The notes beneath the pieces are model-generated. The model had not been told where the DNA came from. It saw only the letters and a list, made by a program, of their open reading frames with translations, and did not search any database. Shown here in pieces: positions 6,805-15,959 of a DNA stretch of 64,000 nt. The position numbers were made by a program, and so were the translations under genes. The number at the start of each line of letters is the position of its first letter. Positions within the stretch are counted from its first letter, which is position 1. Origin of the DNA: Patescibacteria group bacterium (lineage in GTDB: Bacteria; Patescibacteria; ABY1; UBA10025; JAHIVO01); the NCBI GenBank assembly GCA_028718605.1, contig JAQULM010000001.1, forward strand, positions 1 through 64,000, written 5' to 3'.

Positions 6805-8640
6805 TTAAGCCAATTTTTCGATTATTGCTTTAATTCTCCGTACGCCAGCTGATGACGATTTTTCTCCGACGATTTTTATATGACCAATTTCACCTGTACG
6901 AGAAACGTGTGGGCCGCCACACACTTCCTTCGAATAAGTACCGATGGTATACACTGAAACATGTTCAGGATATTTATCTTTAAAAAAAGCAAGTGCTCCG
7001 GATTGTATGGCATCAGTATAGCTCATTTCGGTTTTTTGTACTGGAATATTCTGATCAACTATGCCATTTACGATTGACTCGATACGGATTTTTTCATCAT
7101 CGGTAAGCTTCTTGGTATGTTCAAAATCAAATCGTAAACGTTCTGGTGAAATATCAGAGCCTTGTTGCCGGACGTGGGTGCCAAGTACTTGGCGCAATGC
7201 TTGGTGAAGCAAGTGCGTCGCTGTATGGTACTTTGTCATAATTATACGATCAAAATCGGACAATTCACTGCTGCCCAAGCCATGTCCGCCAAACTTCGCA
7301 TGAGACGTGGAGCGTGAAAGTTGTTGATGGTCCTGAATTAATTTTTCAAAAGTAGTCTGGTCGAAATTAAAACCGCTTCGCTTTAATCGGTCTGGAGATA
7401 TTCCGTAAGTAGAATAGAGCTTAAACGCTTCTTCGGATGACAATGTGCGCGGAATGGGTGCTTCAGGTATTGCGCTTTTGGTTTGTTTTTTTAGCTTCAA
7501 CATTTTTTTAACAACTTCCTCAATATCAATATTCAGAATCTCCTCGTACTGCTTTGCTTCTTTTTGCATGCTCGTGAGTATTTTCTCACGATTATTGGGT
7601 AATTCTAAATAAATATTACGATAAATCCGAATAATGCAATCAACAAGGTTCTCAAAATTAATTTGCGGGTGTAAATACTGATCGATTGCGCGGCGAAAAA
7701 TTCTGCGCAACACATAACCCTGTTCTTTGTTGCTGAACTGTATACCGTCAGAGAGCAGCAAAACCGACGCCTTGATATGATCCGCCGCTATATACGAACG
7801 GACAGTGTCTTCAAGCTTATTAAGCGTGCCAAACTTCACATCGTGCTTAATTATTTCGATCAACGGTTCAAAAAGATCCGTCTCAAAAACATTCTTCTTT
7901 TTTTGCAATATTACGCTCAAACGTTCAAGGCCTGCGCCAGTATCAATATTTTTATAGGGTAACTCCTCAAACAATGCTTTTTCATTTTTACGATATTGCA
8001 TAAACACAAGATTCCAAAGCTCAACAAATCTGCCACAGGGACAATTCGGCTTGCACGCATTGCCACGGGCGCATGGTTTGCCGGTTAAATCAAAATGAAT
8101 TTCCGAACATGGGCCGCAGGGACCAATTTTTCCAGCAGGGCCCCACCAATTTTCTTTTGACCCGAAACCTACGATTTTGTTTTTTTCAACGTAGTTTAAC
8201 CATATTTTTTTCGTTTCAGAATCCTCTTGAAGCCCGTTTTCGCCATTAAAATACGTAACCCAGAGCCGTACGATCGGTAGTTTAAGTTTGTTGGTTATGC
8301 AGTCCCACGCAAGTTGAATAGCTTCTTTCCGAAAATAGCCATTAATTGAAAAATTTCCAAGCATCTCAAAAAAAGTATTATGCCATCCATCACCAACTTC
8401 ATCAATATCTGATGTTCGAAAACAACGCTGGCAGGAAGTCAGTAGATTTGAGCCGAATGTCGCCCGCGGATCGGCCGTACCCATAAAGTAGGGTTTTAAT
8501 TGCTGCATTCCGGCAGTAGTTAGTAAAATTGACGGATCGTCGTGTGGCCACAACGAAGACGAGGGTATTATTGTATGAGAAAATACCTTGTGTCCCTTGA
8601 AGTATTTAAGAAATGTTTGCCGTATTTTGTCGCTGGTCAT
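6805..8640 (-). CDS. alaS: Alanyl-tRNA synthetase, short form
   Basis: Charges tRNA-Ala. The class II catalytic core is at the N-terminus: SSSLWPHDDPSILLTTAGMQ, QRCFRTSDIDEVGDGWHNTF and FFEMLGNFS. The tRNA-recognition region follows, then the editing domain with both metal-site motifs, HTATHLLH (H-x3-H) and CGGPHVSRTGEIG (C-x3-H). The protein ends directly after the editing domain at 611 residues, while typical bacterial AlaRS has about 870. The DHHA1/C-Ala module is therefore missing, a form I recall from many CPR genomes. A cysteine-rich patch GKPCARGNACKPNCPCGRF in the middle of the core could bind zinc. The gene follows mnmA by 52 bp. Confidence 0.96.
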   Translation of the reverse strand: MTSDKIRQTFLKYFKGHKVFSHTIIPSSSLWPHDDPSILLTTAGMQQLKPYFMGTADPRATFGSNLLTSCQRCFRTSDIDEVGDGWHNTFFEMLGNFSINGYFRKEAIQLAWDCITNKLKLPIVRLWVTYFNGENGLQEDSETKKIWLNYVEKNKIVGFGSKENWWGPAGKIGPCGPCSEIHFDLTGKPCARGNACKPNCPCGRFVELWNLVFMQYRKNEKALFEELPYKNIDTGAGLERLSVILQKKKNVFETDLFEPLIEIIKHDVKFGTLNKLEDTVRSYIAADHIKASVLLLSDGIQFSNKEQGYVLRRIFRRAIDQYLHPQINFENLVDCIIRIYRNIYLELPNNREKILTSMQKEAKQYEEILNIDIEEVVKKMLKLKKQTKSAIPEAPIPRTLSSEEAFKLYSTYGISPDRLKRSGFNFDQTTFEKLIQDHQQLSRSTSHAKFGGHGLGSSELSDFDRIIMTKYHTATHLLHQALRQVLGTHVRQQGSDISPERLRFDFEHTKKLTDDEKIRIESIVNGIVDQNIPVQKTEMSYTDAIQSGALAFFKDKYPEHVSVYTIGTYSKEVCGGPHVSRTGEIGHIKIVGEKSSSAGVRRIKAIIEKLA

Positions 8641-8667
8641 ACAAATTTATTTTACCTGCCTATTTGA

Positions 8668-8696
8668 ACAATATCATAGAGCAATAGCACTTTCAA
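8668..8696 (-). promoter_or_regulatory. Possible promoter of alaS
   Basis: Minus strand TTGAAA (8696-8691), 17-bp spacer, TATTGT (8673-8668). The -35 element overlaps the mnmA stop codon. A start near 8661 would give alaS a leader of about 20 nt. Confidence 0.4.
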
Positions 8697-9784
8697 TATG
8701 GAGCCGTGATAATCGGCGATGTACCAATTACTTTTCGCTTCTGATATAGAACAACAAACTGCCCAGGTGTAATTGCCCGTTGTGGCTGTATGAATTCAAT
8801 AATTATTTTATGGCCTTTTTCCGTGACTTTACATCTATGAAGTTTCTGGCGATATCGTATTCGCGCTGTGCAGTAAAACGGCATTGTTGGTTTAATTCCT
8901 GAAATCCAGTGCATACTATTGCATACTATAACGCGTTTTAACAAAAAGGGTGAATTTGGTTTTGTTGTTACAATTATTTGATTTGTTTTAATATTTTTTG
9001 AGACAACATAATATGGCAAACCTCCTCCAATGTGCATACCATGACGCTGGCCGACCGTATAAAAATGCGCACCATCGTGTTTTCCGACAGTTAAACCTTC
9101 AGTGGTTACTACATCGCCAATTTTTTTTGGCAGGCACGACCTAATAAAATCAGAAAACTTAATTTTACCGATAAAACAAATGCCCTGGCTGTCTTTTTTA
9201 TTGTAAACGGAAAGTCCCGCTTTTTTTGCAATACTTCGCACTTCACGTTTTTTAAATGACCCGATAGGAAAAAGCGAATATTTTAATTGATTTTGATCTA
9301 ATAACGCTAAAAAATATGATTGATCCTTGTTCGAATCATTTGCGGCTATGAGGTGATGCTGAATCTTGCCATTAACGATACTCCGCCGATTAATAGCATA
9401 ATGGCCAGTCGCGATCTTGTCGGCTCCAAGCGTACGAGCTTTTTTAAGGAAGGCTTTAAACTTTATTTGCTGATTACAAATAATATCCGGATTGGGGGTT
9501 ATGCCCTGTCGGTAACCTCGTATGAGGTACTTCACCACTTTTTGGCGATATTCATCCTCAAATGATTCTAGCCGATGAGGAATATCCAATGAAGTGCATA
9601 TTTTTTTAAAATCTCGGATATCCTGCTTCCATGGGCATACTGTGCTGAGCGGATCCGACCAGTTTTTCATATATACTCCGGTAACCGCAAACCCTTGTTT
9701 TTTTAGAAGGTATGCTGCTACGGCAGAATCAACTCCACCCGACATAGCCACGAAAACTTTTTTCTGACGTTGTTTCTGCTGCAT
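8693..9784 (-). CDS. mnmA: tRNA-specific 2-thiouridylase MnmA
   Basis: Installs sulfur at C2 of the wobble uridine in Lys, Glu and Gln tRNAs. The PP-loop ATP site is FVAMSGGVDSAVAAYLL near residue 12. The catalytic cysteines lie in NPDIICNQQIKF and DSQGICFIGKIKF. GLTVGKHDGAHFYTVGQRHG marks the start of the C-terminal barrel domains. The length of 363 residues is standard. It is separated from the OLD-family gene upstream by 70 bp and precedes alaS, so it may share transcripts with either side. Confidence 0.96.
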   Translation of the reverse strand: MQQKQRQKKVFVAMSGGVDSAVAAYLLKKQGFAVTGVYMKNWSDPLSTVCPWKQDIRDFKKICTSLDIPHRLESFEDEYRQKVVKYLIRGYRQGITPNPDIICNQQIKFKAFLKKARTLGADKIATGHYAINRRSIVNGKIQHHLIAANDSNKDQSYFLALLDQNQLKYSLFPIGSFKKREVRSIAKKAGLSVYNKKDSQGICFIGKIKFSDFIRSCLPKKIGDVVTTEGLTVGKHDGAHFYTVGQRHGMHIGGGLPYYVVSKNIKTNQIIVTTKPNSPFLLKRVIVCNSMHWISGIKPTMPFYCTARIRYRQKLHRCKVTEKGHKIIIEFIQPQRAITPGQFVVLYQKRKVIGTSPIITAPY

Positions 9785-9854
9785 ACGTTTTTTACGAGCC
9801 TACACTATTCTGATAAACTGCAATAATACTTTAATAAATATTACCTACAATCCT

Positions 9855-11156
9855 CTACAGCTGCTCAATAATTTCCCTCAAAAAGGCCATTTTTGTTGAT
9901 TGGAATTCTGCAGCAGTAATTCTTGACGCAGCAAACATCGCATTTTGTGTTTTGTGTTTATGCATTCGTTGATATCGACGGGGATAATTATATTCAATTG
10001 ATCCATTCGGGAATATATAGATGCATTTTTTCTTTAATTGCCGGATAAGAATTTCCTCGGATTCACTGAATTGCCCGTGGATTTCTCGTTGAATAATTTT
10101 AATCCCAGTGTCGTAGAGCGCGTCTCGATCAAGCATTGCAATGTATGGGATATTAAATACGTTTAAAAGATCAGCATAAATATCGATATTACTTTTACCG
10201 TAAACTTGAATTACTTTAATGTCTTTTGTTCCTTTATAGAAACGGTTAATGAGACCACGCATTAATATGTGGTCAGAAGGTCCCTCAACGAGGAGAACTG
10301 CGTCTGCGAAAAGCATCTCGCAATTATCCGCATTTAATTCTTGCAGTAATCGCGGATAATTTAATTGGATACCCGCTAACCTCGGGGAATGTACAAATGT
10401 TGAGTTATCAAACTTGGTTACTCTGAAAATTCTATGGATATTTTGCGGATGGATAAAGAGAGGTGAATGTGTGGTAAGAAAGATTTGGTTATCAAGATTG
10501 CGGTTTTCAAAAATATATAAAAGCTTTCGAATAAGGGAGGGGTGGAGGTGGATTTCAGGTTCTTCAAGCAATAGAATGGTATATTCAGGGTGGAATAGAT
10601 ACAATAAAATTGAAAAAACATGCTGAAAACCGGCACCGAAGCGCTCGAATGCGTTATTCAAATTAGCCTCTGAAATTGTTGAGTGGGCAAAAAGATCTTT
10701 TTGAAAAGGAAAGTTTAAATAATTACAAACTGTATCAAAAAAAAGACTAAACAGTTTTGGATACTGCTCCTTAAATGCAATATAATCAGTATGCAGTTTA
10801 TTTGTATTGATAGTATCGGTTGCTGCAATGCGAATGATGTGGCGATTTAAAATTTTTTTTGCTTCTTGCGGAGATATTACTTGCCCATCGCATTCATAAT
10901 GCGCCGTTGCGTTTTGCTTCGTTGCAACAATCGTTCTTTGACCATCTATGGATAACTTGAAAACCGCGGATATTTCTGTTTCGGAGCGGCTGTAAGAAGG
11001 CGCCATGTCAGAATAGAGCTCTGAAATTGCATCAAGTATATTTGTTTTGCCGGAGTTGTTTTGGCCAATAAAAAAGTGAAGTTTCCCTGGATTTTCTAAG
11101 CAAAAAGGAACATGGATACTTTTATAGTTTTTTATTTCGAGGGAGCAAATATTCAT
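9855..11156 (-). CDS. OLD-family AAA ATPase with TOPRIM nuclease domain
   Basis: The N-terminal half is an SMC/RecF-like ATPase: Walker A GQNNSGKTN (about residue 31), signature-like FGAGFQH, Walker B ILLLEEPEIHLHP, and a switch histidine in TTHSPLFI. The C-terminal half is a TOPRIM domain with VLLVEGPSDH (catalytic Glu) and AMLDRDALYD (DxD). This is the domain order of OLD nucleases and of GajA in the Gabija defence system. At 433 residues it is compact, with only a short segment after TOPRIM. It overlaps the upstream phosphatase gene by 4 bp (ATGA). A role in DNA repair or anti-phage defence is inferred from the family; no UvrD-like Gabija partner lies next to it. Confidence 0.88.
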   Translation of the reverse strand: MNICSLEIKNYKSIHVPFCLENPGKLHFFIGQNNSGKTNILDAISELYSDMAPSYSRSETEISAVFKLSIDGQRTIVATKQNATAHYECDGQVISPQEAKKILNRHIIRIAATDTINTNKLHTDYIAFKEQYPKLFSLFFDTVCNYLNFPFQKDLFAHSTISEANLNNAFERFGAGFQHVFSILLYLFHPEYTILLLEEPEIHLHPSLIRKLLYIFENRNLDNQIFLTTHSPLFIHPQNIHRIFRVTKFDNSTFVHSPRLAGIQLNYPRLLQELNADNCEMLFADAVLLVEGPSDHILMRGLINRFYKGTKDIKVIQVYGKSNIDIYADLLNVFNIPYIAMLDRDALYDTGIKIIQREIHGQFSESEEILIRQLKKKCIYIFPNGSIEYNYPRRYQRMHKHKTQNAMFAASRITAAEFQSTKMAFLREIIEQL

Positions 11157-11620
11157 ACTTTATGGCGGTGAATCATGTGATAAAATTTTTTTAGTCCGCG
11201 CATTTGCACTAAATTAGGGATAACACTTGGGCGTTTCTTATTAATACGATGTACTGCTTGTTCGGGGCTTATACCGTACCGCATAATATAATATGCCGCC
11301 ACAAGCACTGGCGCACGGCCACTTCCTGCCTTGCAGTGTATGTAACACTTTTTTTTACTTTCGACTGTCTGCGAAATAAAGTGCGAACCAATGGTTAATT
11401 GCAATATTGATGGGCAGGTAAAGTCATGCGTCGGAAGCCATAAAAAAAGTTCAACGCCAGAAGGATGATCGAGTTTTTCTTCCTGCAAATCAATATCAGC
11501 GCGTATTCCAAGTTTTAAAAGATCATTAAAATGTTTCTTGCAACAAATCGTTGTTCCTATGTAAATATACTTTTCAATTTTTGAGTATTCCAAATGCCGT
11601 TTGATTCCATGGTTCGGCAT
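11153..11620 (-). CDS. Dual-specificity protein phosphatase-like protein
   Basis: A 155-residue cysteine phosphatase. The P-loop is YIHCKAGSGRAPVL (HC-x5-R, nucleophile Cys about residue 93). The likely general acid is Asp in LPTHDFTCPS. The C-terminal YGISPEQAVHRINKKRPSVI resembles the helix after the P-loop in dual-specificity phosphatases. The substrate may be a phosphoprotein, phospholipid or phospho-RNA and cannot be told from sequence. It lies 13 bp after the VirD4-like ATPase gene and overlaps the OLD gene by 4 bp, so it is translated together with both. Confidence 0.85.
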   Translation of the reverse strand: MPNHGIKRHLEYSKIEKYIYIGTTICCKKHFNDLLKLGIRADIDLQEEKLDHPSGVELFLWLPTHDFTCPSILQLTIGSHFISQTVESKKKCYIHCKAGSGRAPVLVAAYYIMRYGISPEQAVHRINKKRPSVIPNLVQMRGLKKFYHMIHRHKV

Positions 11621-11633
11621 AGACGCAATAACG

Positions 11634-13358
11634 TTAGTTTATTTTTTCGATTTTACCAGGCTTAAGAATATGCGGTATAGTATGAGAACTCAATCGGCCG
11701 AAATCAGTGGGTCTTCGTTGATGCGTTTGCTGAGTGACATTATTCGCTGTAGTGCGCTGGATTACTGAATTTTTTTTTGCATGATGGTTTTTAGTTGGTC
11801 GTCCACCCTGAAATGGCTTTGGAGCTGTTTTTATTGCTTCAAACAAACTTATGCTTTTCCCACCTTCATTGATCGGGACAGTCTCCAATTCTCGAAACGG
11901 AATAACTGGCTTTGTGGGTTTTGTGCTCGGTGGTATTGTCTGCTGCTTCGGGCGAAAAACTGGCCGGTCTGCATTTCTGTGTATGGCATTCGGCTTTGCT
12001 TTATATGAGGCAGGCGTAGAACTTAGTGTGCGATTATCTTCTTCTGCCGTTGCTTTATACAATTCTTGGACACCGCTCCACCTTGTTATTTTATCTTCAA
12101 TCAGCGCCCTTGGTTTACTATAGCGCTCCCGCGAAACGCGGATAACTTTATCACGATTATTCGTTGCGCCTTCGAGCGGTGGTAACGTAGCGGCCGAGAA
12201 AGGCTCCGATGCCACACCATCAATCATGAGCTTCATGTAAACATTATATTTTGTCAAATTCACCAAATCTTCTTCCGTAAAAGTTGGGAAGAACTCTTTT
12301 GCTAAAAATTCGGCATCTCCAGCGCCAACGCGAAAGCACATGATGGTACCAACATTTCCGAAAACCGCAGCCTGTACTGTTTCGTCTAATTGCTCAATAT
12401 ATTGGTGGGCAATGACTAAGTTGAGGCGGTATTTACGAGCTTCAGAAAGTATATTCGCGAAACTTTCTGTTGCAAAATTCTGAAATTCGTCAACATAAAG
12501 ATAAAAATCACGGCGTTTTTCTTCCGGTATATCAACACGGCTCATCGCGGCTAGTTGAAGCCTGGTTATCATCATAGCGCCAAGCAGTGCTGAGCTTGCC
12601 TCACCAATCCTCCCTTTCGCGAGATTCAGTAGCAAAATTTTTCCTTCATCCATAAGTGAACGAAGGTCGATAGTACTTTTTGCTTGACCAACAATATTAC
12701 GAATGATGGCGCTTGAAAGGAACTGCCCAACTTTGTTTTGGATAGGGGCGATTGCTTCATTGCGAAAACGTTCATTGTAGGCAGCGAATTCATCGATCCA
12801 AAAGCTTTTTACAATTGGGTCTGTGATTTTTTCAACCACTTTACTGCGGTATTTTTTATCGACAAGGATTCTCGAAATGCCAAGCATTGTTGAACCGGGA
12901 TATTCAAGCAACGCAAGGATGCAGTTATTCAGAATGTATTCCATGCGAGCGCTCCAAACCCCCTCCCAAATTTTCGTAAATACGCCCATGAGGCCGGAGG
13001 CGACGAGATGCCGTTGATCGAGATTTACGCTTTCAAGGACATTAAAGCCAATCGGATATTCAAGATCGGCAGGATTAACATAGACGACATCATTAATTCG
13101 ATACGAAGGGATATAATCAAGTATTTTTTCCACTAAATCCCCGTGGGGATCAACTAATGCAAGACCGCGACCTGCGCGAATATCTTCAATTACCATATTT
13201 TCCAAAACGGTCGTTTTTCCCATGCCTGTTTTACCAATTAAATACATATGGCGACGACGGTCGTCGACCTTAATACCAAACCTGCGTTCAAGGTTGCGAA
13301 AATTGGTTTTCGCGAACACGGTCAGTTCATCTTTTATTTCATTGTCCATATTATGCAA
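11634..13358 (-). CDS. VirD4/TraG-like type IV secretion DNA-binding ATPase
   Basis: A 574-residue P-loop ATPase of the VirD4/TraD/TraG coupling-protein class. Walker A is IGKTGMGKTTVLEN (residues about 41-54), followed by GLALVDPHGDLVEKIL, typical of the conjugative TraG/TraD group. Walker B is FYLYVDEFQNFATE, then LSEARKYRLNLVIAHQYIEQ, the region that contacts DNA in family members. The last 130 residues are Pro/Lys/Thr-rich and look disordered. It has no membrane segment; the gene just upstream, overlapping by 8 bp, encodes an N-terminally anchored protein that is the obvious partner. The pair is common in CPR genomes as I recall, without a full type IV secretion system. Whether it moves DNA or protein is unknown. 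Confidence 0.88.
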   Translation of the reverse strand: MHNMDNEIKDELTVFAKTNFRNLERRFGIKVDDRRRHMYLIGKTGMGKTTVLENMVIEDIRAGRGLALVDPHGDLVEKILDYIPSYRINDVVYVNPADLEYPIGFNVLESVNLDQRHLVASGLMGVFTKIWEGVWSARMEYILNNCILALLEYPGSTMLGISRILVDKKYRSKVVEKITDPIVKSFWIDEFAAYNERFRNEAIAPIQNKVGQFLSSAIIRNIVGQAKSTIDLRSLMDEGKILLLNLAKGRIGEASSALLGAMMITRLQLAAMSRVDIPEEKRRDFYLYVDEFQNFATESFANILSEARKYRLNLVIAHQYIEQLDETVQAAVFGNVGTIMCFRVGAGDAEFLAKEFFPTFTEEDLVNLTKYNVYMKLMIDGVASEPFSAATLPPLEGATNNRDKVIRVSRERYSKPRALIEDKITRWSGVQELYKATAEEDNRTLSSTPASYKAKPNAIHRNADRPVFRPKQQTIPPSTKPTKPVIPFRELETVPINEGGKSISLFEAIKTAPKPFQGGRPTKNHHAKKNSVIQRTTANNVTQQTHQRRPTDFGRLSSHTIPHILKPGKIEKIN

Positions 13359-14751
13359 GAGGAAGATTCGGTGGGGGTGACGCTTTGGGGATATTCGTTG
13401 ATACGGGGTTGGGCTTCAGTGTTGGTTGATTTATTTGTTCATACGGTAGCTCGCCTGGGGCCATGGCTTTTTTTGCGCCAACTTTTTGTATTGTTGCAGC
13501 CTTAACATCAATTGTTGGAAAATGCCAGAGACTCGCGAGTTCTTCGGTATTAAGGGTATAACCTGGTCTTCCACGTTTCATGCTCCGATAGCGATATCCC
13601 CAAAGTATACGGCGTTTGCGCCCAAGAACTCGCGTTTTAATAAAAAAATAGTCAATTTTTGTTCGAGTTTTTTTATTCATGACCAACCGATTCAAAGTGG
13701 GTGAGCTGAATTGCGCAAGCGCACCGTCGATAGCCTGAACACCACGAGGCTTATGAAAAACATTCCTTTTTGCCGCATATAGAAGCCTAATTTTGGATTT
13801 AAAACCAAGCTTTGAAATTTTCATCGTAACAGCCTCAACTTCCTCCTTGTCGAGAGGCGATAAGTGCTGCATCATACTCGGCCACTCCTTTTCCTTTTTC
13901 TTTTGCTGTTCGCCCATTTCTGTTGTAGGCACTATGCCCGCAGTAAATGATTCGCTGAGCCCCTTGCCAATTTCACGGGGAAAATATAAAAGATCAACTC
14001 CTTTTTTCTCAGCTTTTTTTCCAATAAGCTTATTAATCAGTGCCCTTCCTCGATCTTTCCAGGCGTCATCAATCGGTGCAATTACTATTTGAAGCCATGA
14101 ATGCTCCCCGGGACCCATACGGCTCATAATTTCAAGAAGTGAGGCCATCGGATCCATTAATTTTTGTGAGAGGCTGTGTTCAAAAAGAGGGTATGTCTTC
14201 AGTGGGAATAGATCACTGTGGGCAAGCTTATATTCGGTTCCCCAGATATCCCACACTGGATGAGGCAGTTCGAGTGGCTTGGGAATCATATTTACGTAAT
14301 CCTCAACTTCTGTAATCTCCGCATCTGGATATTGAGCATATATTGCTGCCTCAACAAGATCACGGAATTTTTCAGGTGCTCTGATTAAAAACTGGATATA
14401 CCCTTCAACACTGACTATTTCGAGGCTGATGCCAGGCTGGTTGTACCCCTTGATGAACCGTTCTTTAAGATTCCCGCGCTTTCGAATTCCATGCAAATGA
14501 GCAAAAATATGTTCAACCGCTTTTGGACTTTGTTCATTATTCCGAGGAATATCGATTGCGAGAAGAATAAATTTTAACCTTGAATCAAAGCGATTTTGTA
14601 TATATTCGACATACCCCCACCACGCACCAAGGAGAATCGAAACAATTACAAATATCCAGCCGCCATGGAGAAATATCAAAAGCATAGCGCTGAATGGATT
14701 ATCAGCGCTCGGTAGGTTTGCGAATAGTTCCGATGGATTAAAAATGTTCAT
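13351..14751 (-). CDS. Conserved membrane-anchored protein, partner of the VirD4-like ATPase
   Basis: A 466-residue protein of no recognised function. It has one N-terminal membrane segment (about residues 20-48, LLIFLHGGWIFVIVSILLGAWWG), then a large soluble region that is probably cytoplasmic. Notable stretches are YIQFLIRAPEKFRDLVEAAI with YAQYPDAEITEVEDYV and a later RILWGYRYRSMKRGRPGYTL. The C-terminus is proline-rich. The gene overlaps the VirD4-like ATPase gene by 8 bp, suggesting a fixed complex in which this protein holds the ATPase at the membrane. A shorter version of the same idea is TraB/VirB-type anchoring, but I see no specific similarity. Confidence 0.75.
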   Translation of the reverse strand: MNIFNPSELFANLPSADNPFSAMLLIFLHGGWIFVIVSILLGAWWGYVEYIQNRFDSRLKFILLAIDIPRNNEQSPKAVEHIFAHLHGIRKRGNLKERFIKGYNQPGISLEIVSVEGYIQFLIRAPEKFRDLVEAAIYAQYPDAEITEVEDYVNMIPKPLELPHPVWDIWGTEYKLAHSDLFPLKTYPLFEHSLSQKLMDPMASLLEIMSRMGPGEHSWLQIVIAPIDDAWKDRGRALINKLIGKKAEKKGVDLLYFPREIGKGLSESFTAGIVPTTEMGEQQKKKEKEWPSMMQHLSPLDKEEVEAVTMKISKLGFKSKIRLLYAAKRNVFHKPRGVQAIDGALAQFSSPTLNRLVMNKKTRTKIDYFFIKTRVLGRKRRILWGYRYRSMKRGRPGYTLNTEELASLWHFPTIDVKAATIQKVGAKKAMAPGELPYEQINQPTLKPNPVSTNIPKASPPPNLPLA

Positions 14752-14780
14752 AGTAAATTCAATCTGATGGCAAGGATACC

Positions 14781-15902
14781 CTAATCTGCAATTTTATATG
14801 AACCATCGGGTAATTTTTGAAATTTTGTTTTATCGGTGAGCGCCAGATGGATTGTATTTTTTTTCACCATTCGCTGCTCAAGGACTTTTTCAACTAGTTC
14901 ATCGCGTTTCATTGGCTGGCCTGATTGCTTCAAAATATCTTCTAATACATTCGCAACGACTCCTGGTTTGTACCCCCATTCCCGAAGCGCATAAATACCT
15001 CGTCCTACTAAAATATACCGATCATTCAAAATTAATTCATTGTGGACCGTCGGGGGATATGCTTTTCTGTCATCGAATTTAATTTCATTGATTCGTTTTG
15101 CAATCTCACTGAAATGAAGGGGTTTGCCGTTGCGCTTTAGCACTAAATAAATTTTATCATTCATGCGGCGCGGAATAATACTCCCCCATTCACCAAGGCC
15201 GTAATCATTGAATGGATTTCGCGCAATTTTTGAACTGATATTGATGTACGAGGCGATCACATCTTCTGATAATTGGCTTTGATTGCTGCTATAGAATGGG
15301 TCTTTTTTTATTTTGTCGATGATTTCTTCAAGCTTTAAAGGTTTTGCGGCATCAGTAATAATTTTTAAAATTACTGAAATTGTTTCTCTCATGAGATGGA
15401 GCGGGGCGTGAAAAAGCTGCCATGATTCTCGAAAATCTTGAGAAGCATGAAATGCTTTGAATTTTGTATCGAGTAATTCCGAAATGATAAAAAGTATATT
15501 TTGCTGATTAATCTCATTATTGCCGACGACCTGCAGTAATTCAGCAAGGAGGGACTCTTCGGACATAATGCCGCCCCTTTGTTCTAGAACAGTAAATACA
15601 GTATTTTCAATTGGACTGACGAGGGAATAGAAGTTTTTTAATCGTTTGATTTTAACTACTGCGGTCTTTTCAATTTGCCGAATTCTTTCTCGGGTAACAT
15701 GATATGTGGCACCGATTTCCTCCAGCGTTTCTTTATGTTTTCCCAGTAATCCATAACGGCGTCTTAACACATCCTCTTCTCGGGGTGTAAGACATTTTAA
15801 CAGTGATGTAACCACCTCAGACGGATTGAACTGTTCTATCGCTGAAGTTTTCTGGCTTGAGAGTACTCTATCAAGTATTGAGCTTTGCTGTATTTGATTC
15901 AT
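14781..15902 (-). CDS. Sigma-70 region 4 protein fused to HARE-HTH (RpoE-delta-like) domains
   Basis: From ATG 15902 the product is 373 residues; an in-frame TTG at 15917 is the alternative start. Residues about 36-95 are sigma region 4: LTPREEDVLRRRYGLLGKHK and EEIGATYHVTRERIRQIEKT, the helix-turn-helix that reads -35 elements. Regions 1-3 are absent, so it cannot melt a promoter by itself. The rest holds winged-helix segments of the HARE-HTH/RpoE-delta kind (KPLKLEEIIDKIKKDPF; GKPLHFSEIAKRINEIKF with NDRYILVGRGIYALREWG; QPMKRDELVEKVL). It is the first gene of a five-gene operon with its own consensus promoter, so it may regulate that operon or act as a general accessory factor. Confidence 0.8.
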   Translation of the reverse strand: MNQIQQSSILDRVLSSQKTSAIEQFNPSEVVTSLLKCLTPREEDVLRRRYGLLGKHKETLEEIGATYHVTRERIRQIEKTAVVKIKRLKNFYSLVSPIENTVFTVLEQRGGIMSEESLLAELLQVVGNNEINQQNILFIISELLDTKFKAFHASQDFRESWQLFHAPLHLMRETISVILKIITDAAKPLKLEEIIDKIKKDPFYSSNQSQLSEDVIASYINISSKIARNPFNDYGLGEWGSIIPRRMNDKIYLVLKRNGKPLHFSEIAKRINEIKFDDRKAYPPTVHNELILNDRYILVGRGIYALREWGYKPGVVANVLEDILKQSGQPMKRDELVEKVLEQRMVKKNTIHLALTDKTKFQKLPDGSYKIAD

Positions 15903-15959
15903 AATTACTTTGCCCAAAATTAGAAGAGAAATTTTATGGGTAAATGTTATTCTATCTTT

